A DNA stretch of 64,000 nt. It comes from Bedellia somnulentella (Eukaryota > Arthropoda > Insecta > Lepidoptera > Bedelliidae). The position numbers and the translations under genes were made by a program. Positions 18,496-27,753 of this stretch are shown here, one piece after another. Under the pieces are notes generated by a model. It ran no database searches, had not been told where the DNA came from, and was given only the letters and a program-made list of their open reading frames with translations. The stretch is from positions 33,947 to 97,946 of the forward strand of contig CAUYWD010000057.1 in assembly GCA_963576735.1 (NCBI GenBank), read 5' to 3'. Each line of letters starts with the position of its first letter. Position 1 is the first letter of the stretch.

Positions 18496-21400
18496 TCAGT
18501 GGTTCCTGGCACCGCGGCGACGACGGCCCCTCCTAGCAGGGTCCGCCAACTCCCTCTCACGTTCGGCGACCTCCTTTGCATGGATGACTTGTTCGCAAAA
18601 GGAGGCCGCCGCAGCCCACGCATCGGGTCTCTCCACCATAGCCGCGACTACGGCTGGCAGAGAGAGATCCGGGCCGATGACCGCCCGGAGTTCCGCCCTC
18701 GGCACGTCCCACGCTGGGCACACCTCTAAGGTATGCTGCGCCGTATCTTCGGGGCAGTTCAGGCAGTGGTGGCAACGAGCAGCCTCCTCCTTGCCCAGCC
18801 GCCACAGGTATTTCCCGAAGCAACCATGCCCGGAAAGGACCTGTGTCAGCCGGAAGCTCAGAGATCCGTGCTCCCGCTGCAACCACTGCGTGAGGACGGG
18901 GAGAATGGCCTCCACCGTCTTATGCCCCGCGCTTGGCTGACCTAGCCGAAGCGCCCATGCCTCGAGGGCAGCGGCCTCTACCTGTTGTTTGTAGGCCGCT
19001 GTTTCCCGATCCGTGGGCCAGTGGCCCTGCGTCCGCCGTTCTTCTCGCCAGTGGAAAGTTGACGCAAGAACTTGTGCGTCCAACTCCCACAGCTTTGAAC
19101 CCGCCAGTAGGCAGGCAGCCTCTCGGGATACCGTGCGGTATCCCCTTGACGCCCTGACAGCCATGAGCCGTTGCGGCGCATGTAGAAGCGCCGCATTTGA
19201 CCCCTTCAGGGCGTCAGCCCAGACTGGGGAGCCGTACATGGCCATGGACCGTACGACCCCCATGTAGAGCTGCCTGCACGCGCTCCCAGGGCCCCCAAGG
19301 TTCGGCAGGAGTCTGCTGAGTGCAGCTGCCGCAACCATCAACCGGGGCCCCAAGCGCTCGAAGTGAGCGCGGAACGTCCAACGGCCGTCGAGTGTTAGTC
19401 CCAAGTATTTTAACGTGGACTCGACGGCAATCCCTTCGCCACCCACAACGATGGCGGATTCCCCTACCGGCGGACGATTCCGAGGCCCATGGAACCACAA
19501 GGCCTCGGATTTGTTCAGGGCCACTTCTAGGCCCAACGACCTAATACGGCGCACCACGTGCGCCACACCCGCAGTCCCGCGGATGGCGGCCTCTCTGTAT
19601 GTCTTCCCTCGGGCCGTCACTAGGGTGTCGTCTGCATAGCAGGTGAGTTGGACACCCCAGAGGTTGGCGCCGCGTAAGACCCAGTCGTAACCGATGTTCC
19701 ACAGGAGCGGGCCCAAGACTGAGCCCTGTGGAACACCGCAAGACATTTCGCGGCGACCCCAACCCTCCCGAAGCGGATACGTGATGAACCGATCCGAGAG
19801 GTACGACCCGAGGATCCTCCTCAAGTACGGAGGCACTTCGTGAAATTTCAGTGCCTCCGTTATGCAGGACCAGGGGATGGTGTTGAATGCGTTCTTGATA
19901 TCCAGCGATACCGCCAACACCACCTCACCCTGGGAGACCGCCTCGTCCGCTATTGAGCGGACCCGCAGAACAGCATGCACTGTCGAGCGACAGCGCCTGA
20001 AACCGAACTGCTGGTCCGAGAGATTAGGACCAGCTCCCTCTAAGTGCTCGACGATTCGGGCAGAGATCACCCTCTCCAGAAGTTTGCCCGCCTCGTCGAG
20101 CAGGACTATAGGACGAAAAGCCGAGGGTTCAATGGAGTCAGCGGGGCGCCCGTCCTTTCGCAGAAGCACGAGTTTACCCGTCTTCCACGGCTCTGGAAAA
20201 ACACCTTGTTCCAGGCACGTAGAAAACAGGCCCCGAAACCTCTCCTCCAGGAACGGTTTGAGCGCCACTACCCACGCCTGCCCCGGGATTCCATCCAGTC
20301 CCGGGGCTGTCTTCTTTTTCTTCAGGCGCTCTATGGCCACCGCCAACTCCGGTTCGGTCACTTCGGGGACGAGATGTTCGTCCGCCGAACGCTGCCGCTC
20401 AAGAGCCATAACGGGGGGCTGATGAGCCCCCCTGTCCGGGAACAAGGTCGAAACCACATTTTCCACCACGTGGATCTGGAGACTCGTCGTAAGCGGGGGC
20501 GCCCATGGTCTAAGCCTTTGCCTAGCCATTCTGTAGGCGCGCCCCCAAGGATCATTATCTAGAGCCTCCAGTAACTCCCTTTGCGAGGCTTCTTTGGCCC
20601 TGATTATCGCTATCTTCAGGGCCTTCTTTGCCTCGCGGAAAATCTCCACGCGGCGAAGCTGTTCTGCCTCGTCCCGGATCCTCCTCCTGCGATTTCTTTT
20701 GCACCGGCGGCGCGCCGTCATACTCGCTAATCGCAATTGAGCGATTTCGGCGCTCCACCAGTGCACTTGCCGCCTTTGAGCCATCGGTCCCACGCGGGGC
20801 ATCGATGCGTCGCATATCTCTGTGAGGGCATCACGAAACCAGCTCACCTCGGCATTGATGTCGACGGCCGCACCGGGCGGCGTCGACATCCAGGACTGGA
20901 CGATGGATGCTTCCTCCATCATATCCTTGTCAAGCCTGGTGAGGGCCCATCTAGGTCCCCCATTTGCCGGCGGACCACCCGGTAAGGTGGCTGGTTGGGA
21001 CGCGGAGATCTCGAACCGGATGTACCGATGGTCCGAGTACGACTCCACGTCCGTGATAACCCTCCAGCCCTCGATCAGGGCCCAGAGACCGGGAGTTGCG
21101 AAGGTCAAATCGACAATCGAACTCCCGTTATGCCGAACGCATGTAGGTGCCGAACCTCTGTTGGCCACGGTCACTCCCGTGGCCGTCGCCCACTCCATCA
21201 CCGCCTCACCGAAGGCTTCTGTCGCCGGAGAACCCCAAGCCACGGATTTGGCATTGAAGTCTCCAGCGACCAACACTTGGCGTGGGCGACGTTGCAGGAC
21301 TGCTGCTTCCAATTCTTGTAAGAAGGTTTCGTAGTCGGCAAGCGACCCATTGGCAGAGAAGTAAATGGAAATTACTACAATTTCTCCAATGCGTGCTGCA

Positions 21401-21627
21401 ACGAAACCCTGACCTCTGGTTATTTCTTCTAGCAACAGCCCTGATGAGCGGCTGACAGTGATTGCCGCCACGCCGTTCAGGTCCGACACCCAGTTTACCC
21501 CTGTAGGGACGAAGTATGGCTCCGAGACCACGCCTACTTGTATCAGCCACTCCGCCATACTCTGAATAAAGAGATCCTGAGCGATGGCGCAGTGGTTGAT
21601 ATTCACTTGCAAAATCTGCATGGCCAT
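18496..21627 (-). CDS. SART ORF2: endonuclease and reverse transcriptase, 1043 aa
   Basis: Clade B. Catalytic residues are E36 (SEPYFVP), D123 (GDFNA), D173 (IVDLTF) and D199-H200 (SDH). The RT YADD box is at 664-667, preceded by SLDIKNAFN and GVPQGSVLG. The Cys/His motif is CHHCLNCPEDTAQHTLEVC. The first usable ATG is 21627-21625. A longer reading from a GTG at 21630 is less likely, because every other unit starts at this ATG. It overlaps TGA, the second of two tandem ORF1 stops (TAG TGATG). Confidence 0.94.
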   Translation of the reverse strand: MAMQILQVNINHCAIAQDLFIQSMAEWLIQVGVVSEPYFVPTGVNWVSDLNGVAAITVSRSSGLLLEEITRGQGFVAARIGEIVVISIYFSANGSLADYETFLQELEAAVLQRRPRQVLVAGDFNAKSVAWGSPATEAFGEAVMEWATATGVTVANRGSAPTCVRHNGSSIVDLTFATPGLWALIEGWRVITDVESYSDHRYIRFEISASQPATLPGGPPANGGPRWALTRLDKDMMEEASIVQSWMSTPPGAAVDINAEVSWFRDALTEICDASMPRVGPMAQRRQVHWWSAEIAQLRLASMTARRRCKRNRRRRIRDEAEQLRRVEIFREAKKALKIAIIRAKEASQRELLEALDNDPWGRAYRMARQRLRPWAPPLTTSLQIHVVENVVSTLFPDRGAHQPPVMALERQRSADEHLVPEVTEPELAVAIERLKKKKTAPGLDGIPGQAWVVALKPFLEERFRGLFSTCLEQGVFPEPWKTGKLVLLRKDGRPADSIEPSAFRPIVLLDEAGKLLERVISARIVEHLEGAGPNLSDQQFGFRRCRSTVHAVLRVRSIADEAVSQGEVVLAVSLDIKNAFNTIPWSCITEALKFHEVPPYLRRILGSYLSDRFITYPLREGWGRREMSCGVPQGSVLGPLLWNIGYDWVLRGANLWGVQLTCYADDTLVTARGKTYREAAIRGTAGVAHVVRRIRSLGLEVALNKSEALWFHGPRNRPPVGESAIVVGGEGIAVESTLKYLGLTLDGRWTFRAHFERLGPRLMVAAAALSRLLPNLGGPGSACRQLYMGVVRSMAMYGSPVWADALKGSNAALLHAPQRLMAVRASRGYRTVSREAACLLAGSKLWELDAQVLASTFHWREERRTQGHWPTDRETAAYKQQVEAAALEAWALRLGQPSAGHKTVEAILPVLTQWLQREHGSLSFRLTQVLSGHGCFGKYLWRLGKEEAARCHHCLNCPEDTAQHTLEVCPAWDVPRAELRAVIGPDLSLPAVVAAMVERPDAWAAAASFCEQVIHAKEVAERERELADPARRGRRRRGARNH

Positions 21628-21629
21628 CA

Positions 21630-23765
21630 CTAAGTAATGACCATGGGTTCCATCCCTGTTCTCAAACCACCATTCGTTTTTGGCTGGCTTGGTTTAACAA
21701 CTTTTCGCTGGTTAAATCCCTTCTTTTTGTTGGCTGACTTTGTTCGATTAGTCGAGCACACTTTAGCTCCTATCATGTGGTCAGCCGGCTTATTTCCCTC
21801 TTTGCAAACTGGACAGCACGGTGTTGCATCGCATTCCCCCTTTTTATGACCCGGTAGTCCACAACGGTAACAGTTACTACCACGGTCGATCTCTGATTTG
21901 CACGTTGCACGTACATGTCCAGTTTCCAGGCACCTGAAGCAGCGAAGCTCCTTTCTAGGGAGAAGTTGAGCCCGAACCGCACCCCACCCGATTTGCAGCC
22001 CTCCCTCCTGTAAAAGTTTTTTGGCTGCAGTCAGAGGGCATTTTATAAGGACAGTTGAACTGCCGCGTGGGCCAATAGTAACCTGCCCAACTTTAACGTT
22101 TTCTGACTCACAGCCACCAGCGATGGCGACGGCGCGCGAGATCTCTTCTGGTGTGACGGTGTCATCCAGACCTATAAGACGAAGATCTTCCATCTTCATA
22201 GGCCTAAAGACCTTAGCCGTTCCAGGTTCTAAAACCTCTCTCAGCTTGGATGCGAGAATGTCGGCTTTTTCAGCGGACCCCTCTCCAGTGACCTCGTACA
22301 TTCGTGCCCCTGTAAGAGCTGTGCGGATCCTGAGCGGCCCTATCCCAAGACCAGACAGATCCATTTTCTCCCTGGCTTCACCCAGAATTTTAGAGTAGGT
22401 AATGCCATTCTGGGAAGCACTCTCCTCTAACCTTACTATGACTGCGGCCGAGCTTGGAACCTTCAGTTTGCTAGCCGCTGACTTAGCCTTCGGTTTTGGT
22501 TTTTGGGGCTTTTTTGTGGTACTAGTCGTCTGACTCTTCTTTTTGCCCCGCCGTACAACCGTGGCCCACGTTTCTTCAGGAGCAACATTTGAGGAGCCCG
22601 CAGTTGGCTGCACTTCAGAGATTGTAGTGCAGGTGGGCTGCAAACGGGATTCAGGGCTAGCATTTGAGCTATGCGATGGTTTCGTGCTCTTTTTTCCTTT
22701 CCCTTTGGCTAACACCACGTTATTTTTTGCAGGCACTGAACTTGGTTGTCCTCTAGTTCCAGACCCAGCAATAGCCTCTGGTTTCCGTGCCGCTTTATCA
22801 GCAGCCAATGGAGGTCTTAAGCGTCGCTCCGGGAGCAGCCGATCCTCTAACGCCTCCAATCGCGCATTGAGCATTGTCCCAACTTGCATCATTATTGATT
22901 GGGCCAAGTTTTCTCCAACCTCTAATGATTTCCCCCCGCTCCTGATTTCAACCCGAAGGGTTTCCATCTCCTGCCTTAGTTTGGCTTGCTCTGCATGGAG
23001 GCTTTCGTTGCTGGCCTTCATTAATTGCAGCTCATTTTTGAGGCGGTCGTTCTCAGTCTGTAGTCTTCTGTTTTCCTCCGTAGCCGTGCGCTCCGACAGG
23101 ACCTCAGACAACTCCCTAATTGAAGTGGCTGCATTTTTTAGGTCCCTAACAAATGTACCCTTCATATTTTTTGATCGGTTAGCCACATTCATGACGGCCG
23201 AGAGATGTTCTTGAACTGAGCTCAGCAGGTCGTTCGCCGTTTTCTCAGATGCAGGGACGCTGACTTTTTGTGCCTGATCACGTTTTTTCTGCTGCAAAAG
23301 ATTATATCTCTCTACGCGGTGAGATGTTTCCTCCATTTTTTGGAGCATGAAACTCTCCCGTTTTGCAGCAGCTGCTTCCTCTCGAGCTTTCCCTATCCCT
23401 ATGTATTGGCCGGTTGTGGGTGGCCTTCCTCTGCCCCTTTTAGCGGAAGCTGAGGATTGACGCCTCTCTTCAATGGTAGTCTCAACACTGTCATCAGAGT
23501 CTGAGACACTCAGACCACTACCAGCTCGTCGCTTTCTGATCAGGTCAAAGAAGCTATTCGAGCTCCCTGCTGTTTTCATTGACGAGTCACTCATCACCTC
23601 CTCACTATACTCGGAATCCGTTAGTCGTTTGCTGTGGTCGTTTGGTTGGCAGTTTTTGCCCCCCCCAGAATACGTGGGGGCGCCTTCCGCGGCCGCGGAA
23701 GGGTGGGATTCCCCCTTTCGGGGACCCACCTGGGTAATACTCTTTAAACATGCCGAATTATCCAT
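21630..23765 (-). CDS. SART ORF1 protein, gag-like, 711 aa
   Basis: The start is placed at the ATG at 23765, giving the conserved N-terminus followed by TQVGPRKGESHPSA. An upstream in-frame ATG at 23852 would add 29 residues read from the 5' UTR and is not conserved. Features: RKRRAGSGLSVSDSD, KRGRGRPP AT-hook-like motif, coiled coil, LRPPLAADK, KGKGKK, TWATVVRRGKKK and knuckles CFRCLETGHVRATC, CYRCGLPGHKKGEC and CPVC...H...C. The stop is TAG at 21632-21630, followed directly by in-frame TGA. Confidence 0.92.
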   Translation of the reverse strand: MDNSACLKSITQVGPRKGESHPSAAAEGAPTYSGGGKNCQPNDHSKRLTDSEYSEEVMSDSSMKTAGSSNSFFDLIRKRRAGSGLSVSDSDDSVETTIEERRQSSASAKRGRGRPPTTGQYIGIGKAREEAAAAKRESFMLQKMEETSHRVERYNLLQQKKRDQAQKVSVPASEKTANDLLSSVQEHLSAVMNVANRSKNMKGTFVRDLKNAATSIRELSEVLSERTATEENRRLQTENDRLKNELQLMKASNESLHAEQAKLRQEMETLRVEIRSGGKSLEVGENLAQSIMMQVGTMLNARLEALEDRLLPERRLRPPLAADKAARKPEAIAGSGTRGQPSSVPAKNNVVLAKGKGKKSTKPSHSSNASPESRLQPTCTTISEVQPTAGSSNVAPEETWATVVRRGKKKSQTTSTTKKPQKPKPKAKSAASKLKVPSSAAVIVRLEESASQNGITYSKILGEAREKMDLSGLGIGPLRIRTALTGARMYEVTGEGSAEKADILASKLREVLEPGTAKVFRPMKMEDLRLIGLDDTVTPEEISRAVAIAGGCESENVKVGQVTIGPRGSSTVLIKCPLTAAKKLLQEGGLQIGWGAVRAQLLPRKELRCFRCLETGHVRATCKSEIDRGSNCYRCGLPGHKKGECDATPCCPVCKEGNKPADHMIGAKVCSTNRTKSANKKKGFNQRKVVKPSQPKTNGGLRTGMEPMVIT
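23658..23727 (-). promoter_or_regulatory. Three-hairpin RNA element at the start of ORF1 (unit 4)
   Basis: Middle stem CCUUCCGC/GCGGAAGG with loop GGCC; GNRA-capped CCCC/GGGG stem and GCCCCC/GGGGGC stem retained. Confidence 0.6.
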
Positions 23766-24113
23766 AATGGTTTTGGTAGGCTTTTCCCTCGGCCTACCAG
23801 CGAGCTTAACCCCCCCATCCCCTGCGCTAGGCACTGGACTCCCTCCAGACATTCATCCCCTCGGCACGCTGACCTTGGGATTGGGGTAATTTTTTATAGA
23901 GGTTTTCTTCCTCGCAGCCCAGACCTCAGTGGCCTGAGCCCCCGTTCCCACCGAAGTAGGCTTACGGGTTGGCCGGCAGTATCATGAAGACACTGCCGCC
24001 CCTCCATCACCAGCCGCCCAATGTGGACAGTCGCTGGGACCGAACGCAAGACAGAACCTGGCCGACCGATACGACACAAACGCCAGGTTCTAACTTAACA
24101 ACGACGCCTACTC

Positions 24114-24189
24114 GGTACATTGGCTTCACCCCGGGATTGCCCGAGGCTACTGAGCCCCCACGCCACGACAAGGCTGTACCATGTGGGGG
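24114..24189 (-). ncRNA. HDV-like ribozyme, unit 4 5' end
   Basis: P1 CCCCCAC/GUGGGGG, P2 GGUACA/UGUACC, P3 GCC/GGC, P4 CCUCGGG/CCCGGGG with a short loop CAAU, J4/2 with GCCAA. Confidence 0.82.
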
Positions 24190-24203
24190 TGGGGGGGGGA
24201 ACC
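24190..24203 (+). repeat. Target-site duplication of unit 4, right copy
   Basis: Identical to 18076-18089; explains the odd second G run next to the element end. Confidence 0.85.
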
Positions 24204-24213
24204 TAACCTAACC
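24200..24213 (+). repeat. Telomeric repeat, 14 nt
   Basis: AACC(TAACC)2 between units 4 and 5. Confidence 0.95.
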
Positions 24214-24234
24214 TTTTTTTTTTTTTTTTTTTTT

Positions 24235-24315
24235 CGTGGGGAAATCCTCATGGATTCCCCGCCGCATGGGGGTGCGACGGGGATATGTCAGACTTCTACT
24301 GACTAAAACCCCACG
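24235..24315 (-). promoter_or_regulatory. 3' UTR terminal RNA fold (unit 5)
   Basis: Stems CGUGGGG/CCCCACG, GUCAG/CUGAC and CCCCGUCGC/GCGGCGGGG retained. Confidence 0.75.
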
Positions 24316-24624
24316 GTGGCCCTTCTTGGTGCATACTGTTTGGGGGTCCTTGAAGACTTTAACCGTAGGCAATATTCCTCGGACCCCCAGCACCTAACGC
24401 CTTGCGGCGTACCTCAAGAGGGGGTTTTTGTACCCCCCTTTTTTTACCATCACCAAGCAGCGGACGCTCAGGGCCACCTGAGCGTCCGCCCTTCTCGGGC
24501 AGGGTTGAGTAGCGCGCAGATAACCCCACTCTGCGCGCCTCCTGCCCGTGGAGCCCCACTTTCGGCGACGCACGCCATATGGGGGCTCCGTGGTCTTAGA
24601 AGACCCTACCAAGGCCGCGGTGCA

Positions 24625-27600
24625 TCAAGGGTTCCTGGCACCGCGGCGACGACGGCCCCTTCTGGTGGGGTCCGCCAACTCCCTCTCTCGTTCGGCGGCC
24701 TCCTTTGCGAGCATGACTCGTTCGCAAAAGGAGGCCGCCGCCGCCCACGCATCGGGTCTCTCCACCATAGCCGCGACCACGGCTGGCAGAGAGAGATCCG
24801 GGCCGATGACCGCCCGGAGTGCTGCCCTCTCTTCATCCCACGCTGGGCACACTTCTAGGGTGTGCTGTGCCGTCTCCTCGGGGCAATTTAGGCAGTGGTG
24901 GCAACGAGCAGCCTGCTCCTTGCCCAGCCGCCACAGGTACTTCCCGAAGCAACCATGCCCGGAAAGGACCTGTGTCAGCCGAAAGCTCAGAGATCCGTGC
25001 TCTCGCTGCAACCACTGCGTAAAGACGGGGAGGATCGCCTCCACCGTCCTGTGCCCCGCACTCGGCTGACCCAGCCGCAGTGCCCAGGCCTCCAGGGCAG
25101 CTGACTCGACCTCCCGTTTGTAGGCCGCAGTCTCCCGATCCGTGGGCCAGTGGCCCTGTGTCCGCCGTTCTTCACGCCAGTGGAAGGTCGACGCGAGAAC
25201 TTGCGCGTCTAACTCCCACGGCTTTGAACCCGCCATTAGGCAGGCAGCCTCTCGGGATACCGTGCGGTATCCCCTTGACGCCCTGACAGCCATGAGTCGT
25301 TGCGGCGCATGAAGAAGCGCCGCGTTTGACCCTTTCAGGGCGTCAGCCCACACTGGGGAGCCGTACATGGCCATGGACCGTACGACTCCCATATAGAGCT
25401 GCCTGCATGCGTCCCTAGGGCCCCCAAGGTTCGGCAGGAGTCTGCAGAGTGCAGCTGCCGCAACCATCAACCGGGGCCCTAAACGCTCGAAGTGAGCGCG
25501 GAACGTCCAACGGCCGTCGAGTACTAATCCAAGGTATTTCAAACTTGACTCGACGGCAATCCTCTCGCCACCCACGACGATGGCGGATTCCCCAACCGGC
25601 GGACCGTTCCGAGGACCATGGAACCACATGGCCTCGGACTTATTCAGGGCCACTTCCAGACCCAGCGACCTTATTCGGCGCACCACGTGCGCCACACCCG
25701 CAGTTCCGCGGATGGCGGCCTCTCTGTAAGTCTTGCCTCGGGCCGTCACTAGGGTGTCGTCTGCGTAACAGGTGAGTTGGACACCCCAGAGATTGGCGCC
25801 GCGTAAGACCCAGTCGTAGCCGATGTTCCACAGGAGCGGGCCCAAGACTGAGCCCTGTGGAACACCGCAAGACATTTCGCGGCGACCCCAACCCTCCCGA
25901 AGCGGATACGTAATGTACCGATCCGAGAGGTACGACCCGAGAATCCTCTTGATGTAGGGAGGCACGTCATGGTACTTCAGTGCCTCCTCGATGCAAGACC
26001 AGGGCATGGTGTTAAAGGCGTTTTTGATGTCGATGGAGACCGCCAATACCACCTCACCCTGGCAGACCGCCTCGTCCGCTATTGAGCGGACCCGCAGAAC
26101 CGCATGAACAGTTGAACGACAACGCCGAAAACCATACTGGTGGTCCGAGAGGTTTGGACCGGTTCCTTCGAGATGATCGACGATACGGGCCGAAATAACC
26201 CGCTCTAAAAGCTTGCCCGCCTCGTCGAGCAGAACGATTGGCCGAAATGCCGAAGGCTCAATGGAGTCGGCGGGGCGCCCCTCCTTCCGCAACAAAACGA
26301 GTTTGCCCGTTTTCCACGGCTCCGGAAATACTCCTTCTTCCAGGCACGCAGAAAACAGGCCCCTGAACCTCACTTCAAGGAAGGGCTTGAGCGCCACGAC
26401 CCACGCCTGCCCCGGGATTCCATCTAGACCCGGGGCTGTCTTCCTTGCTTTCAGGCGCTCGATAGCCACCGCCAACTCCGGCTCCGTCACCTCGGGAACC
26501 AGCCGGTCGTCCACCGGACGTTGCCGCTCACATATCATCACGGGGGGCTGATGCGCCCCCCTATCCGGGAACAATGCCGAGACGACATTCTCCACCACGT
26601 GGGGCTGGAGGCTCGTCGTGAGCGGGGGAGCCCAGGGGCGAAGCTTTTGCATCGCCACTCTATAAGGGCGCCCCCATGGATCTCTATTAAGAGCCTCCCG
26701 GAGCTCATTTCTGGACTCTTCCTTGGCCCTGATTATTGCTATTTTCAGGGCCTTTTTCGCTTCGCGAAAGGCCTCCACGCGGCGGATTTCCTCGGCCTCG
26801 TCCCGAGGCCTTCTCCTCCTCTGTCTTTTGCACCGGCGGCGTGCCACGATGCTCGCCTGTCGTAGGCGAGCAATTTCGGCAGACCACCAGTGCACTTGGC
26901 GTCTCGGAGCCATAGGTCCCACTCGGGGCATAGACGCATCGCAAATCTCTGTGAGAGCCTCACGAAACCAGTCCACCTCAGCACGGATGTCGACTGCTGT
27001 ACCAGACGGTGCCAACCAGGACTGGACAATAGCAGCCTCGACCATTACTTCTTTGTCCAGCTTGCTGAGGGCCCATCTGGGTCCCCCATTTGTCGACTGA
27101 CCGCCTGGTAAGGTGGCTGCACGGGACGTGGAGAGGTCGTAACGGATGTATCGGTGATCCGAAAACGACTCCACGTCTGTGATGACTCTCCAGCCCTTGA
27201 TAAGGGCCCAGAGACCGGGAGTTGCGAAAGTCAGATCGACAATCGAACTCCCGTTATGCCGAACGCATGTGGGTGTCGAACCCCTATTTACGATGGCCAC
27301 GCCCGTGGACGTCGCCCACTCCAGCACAGTCTCGCCAAAACGATCAGTGGCCGGAGATCCCCAAGCCACAGACTTGGCATTGAAATCTCCGGCGACCAGG
27401 ACCTGACGAGGAGAGCGTTGCAGGACTGCTGCTTCTACCTCCTGCATAAACACTTCATAGTTGGCAAGGGTTTCATTTGGGGAAAAGTATACAGAAAAGA
27501 TTACTATTTCCCCAACACGAGCTGAGACGAAACCCCTGCCTCTAATCACTTCTTCAAGCAGCAGTCCTGATGACTGGCTGACGGTAATCGCCGCCACGCC

Positions 27601-27753
27601 ATCCAGGTCCGACACCCAATTTACCCCTGCAGGGACAAAGTATGGCTCCGAGACCACTCCTATTTGTATCAACCACTCCGCCATACTCTGGAAAAACAGA
27701 TCCTGAGCAGTGGCGCAGTGGTTGAGGTTCACCTGAAGTAACCTCATAGCCAT
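24625..27753 (-). CDS. SART ORF2: endonuclease and reverse transcriptase, 1042 aa
   Basis: Clade B, nearly identical to unit 8 through endonuclease, RT and tail. SEPYFVP, GDFNAKS, IVDLTF, SDHRYIRY, SIDIKNAFN (Ile instead of Leu as in other units), GVPQGSVLG, YADD and CHHCLNCPEETAQHTLEVC are all present. The ATG at 27753-27751 overlaps the ORF1 TGA as TGATG. An upstream TTG at 27756 is in frame but is not taken as the start. Confidence 0.94.
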   Translation of the reverse strand: MAMRLLQVNLNHCATAQDLFFQSMAEWLIQIGVVSEPYFVPAGVNWVSDLDGVAAITVSQSSGLLLEEVIRGRGFVSARVGEIVIFSVYFSPNETLANYEVFMQEVEAAVLQRSPRQVLVAGDFNAKSVAWGSPATDRFGETVLEWATSTGVAIVNRGSTPTCVRHNGSSIVDLTFATPGLWALIKGWRVITDVESFSDHRYIRYDLSTSRAATLPGGQSTNGGPRWALSKLDKEVMVEAAIVQSWLAPSGTAVDIRAEVDWFREALTEICDASMPRVGPMAPRRQVHWWSAEIARLRQASIVARRRCKRQRRRRPRDEAEEIRRVEAFREAKKALKIAIIRAKEESRNELREALNRDPWGRPYRVAMQKLRPWAPPLTTSLQPHVVENVVSALFPDRGAHQPPVMICERQRPVDDRLVPEVTEPELAVAIERLKARKTAPGLDGIPGQAWVVALKPFLEVRFRGLFSACLEEGVFPEPWKTGKLVLLRKEGRPADSIEPSAFRPIVLLDEAGKLLERVISARIVDHLEGTGPNLSDHQYGFRRCRSTVHAVLRVRSIADEAVCQGEVVLAVSIDIKNAFNTMPWSCIEEALKYHDVPPYIKRILGSYLSDRYITYPLREGWGRREMSCGVPQGSVLGPLLWNIGYDWVLRGANLWGVQLTCYADDTLVTARGKTYREAAIRGTAGVAHVVRRIRSLGLEVALNKSEAMWFHGPRNGPPVGESAIVVGGERIAVESSLKYLGLVLDGRWTFRAHFERLGPRLMVAAAALCRLLPNLGGPRDACRQLYMGVVRSMAMYGSPVWADALKGSNAALLHAPQRLMAVRASRGYRTVSREAACLMAGSKPWELDAQVLASTFHWREERRTQGHWPTDRETAAYKREVESAALEAWALRLGQPSAGHRTVEAILPVFTQWLQREHGSLSFRLTQVLSGHGCFGKYLWRLGKEQAARCHHCLNCPEETAQHTLEVCPAWDEERAALRAVIGPDLSLPAVVAAMVERPDAWAAAASFCERVMLAKEAAERERELADPTRRGRRRRGARNP

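Larger units (their letters stand above)
18090..24189 (-). mobile_element. SART: SART unit 4, full length, both ORFs open
   Basis: Clade B, 6.1 kb. Poly(A) of 26, 3' UTR 18116-18495, type I 5' UTR 23766-24189. Flanked by a 14-bp target-site duplication made of the 5' end of unit 3, so it inserted after unit 3. Its 3' UTR and ORF2 C-terminus are nearly identical to those of unit 12. Confidence 0.95.

Noticed and set aside
21628..21630. GTG start for unit 4 ORF2 at 21630 (and TTG at 27756 for unit 5)
   Set aside because: Eukaryotic initiation at the following ATG is conserved in every unit and overlaps the stop as expected.
23766..23852. N-terminal extension of unit 4 ORF1 by 29 residues
   Set aside because: It is read from the 5' UTR, is not seen at the start of most other units, and lies upstream of the conserved first codons.
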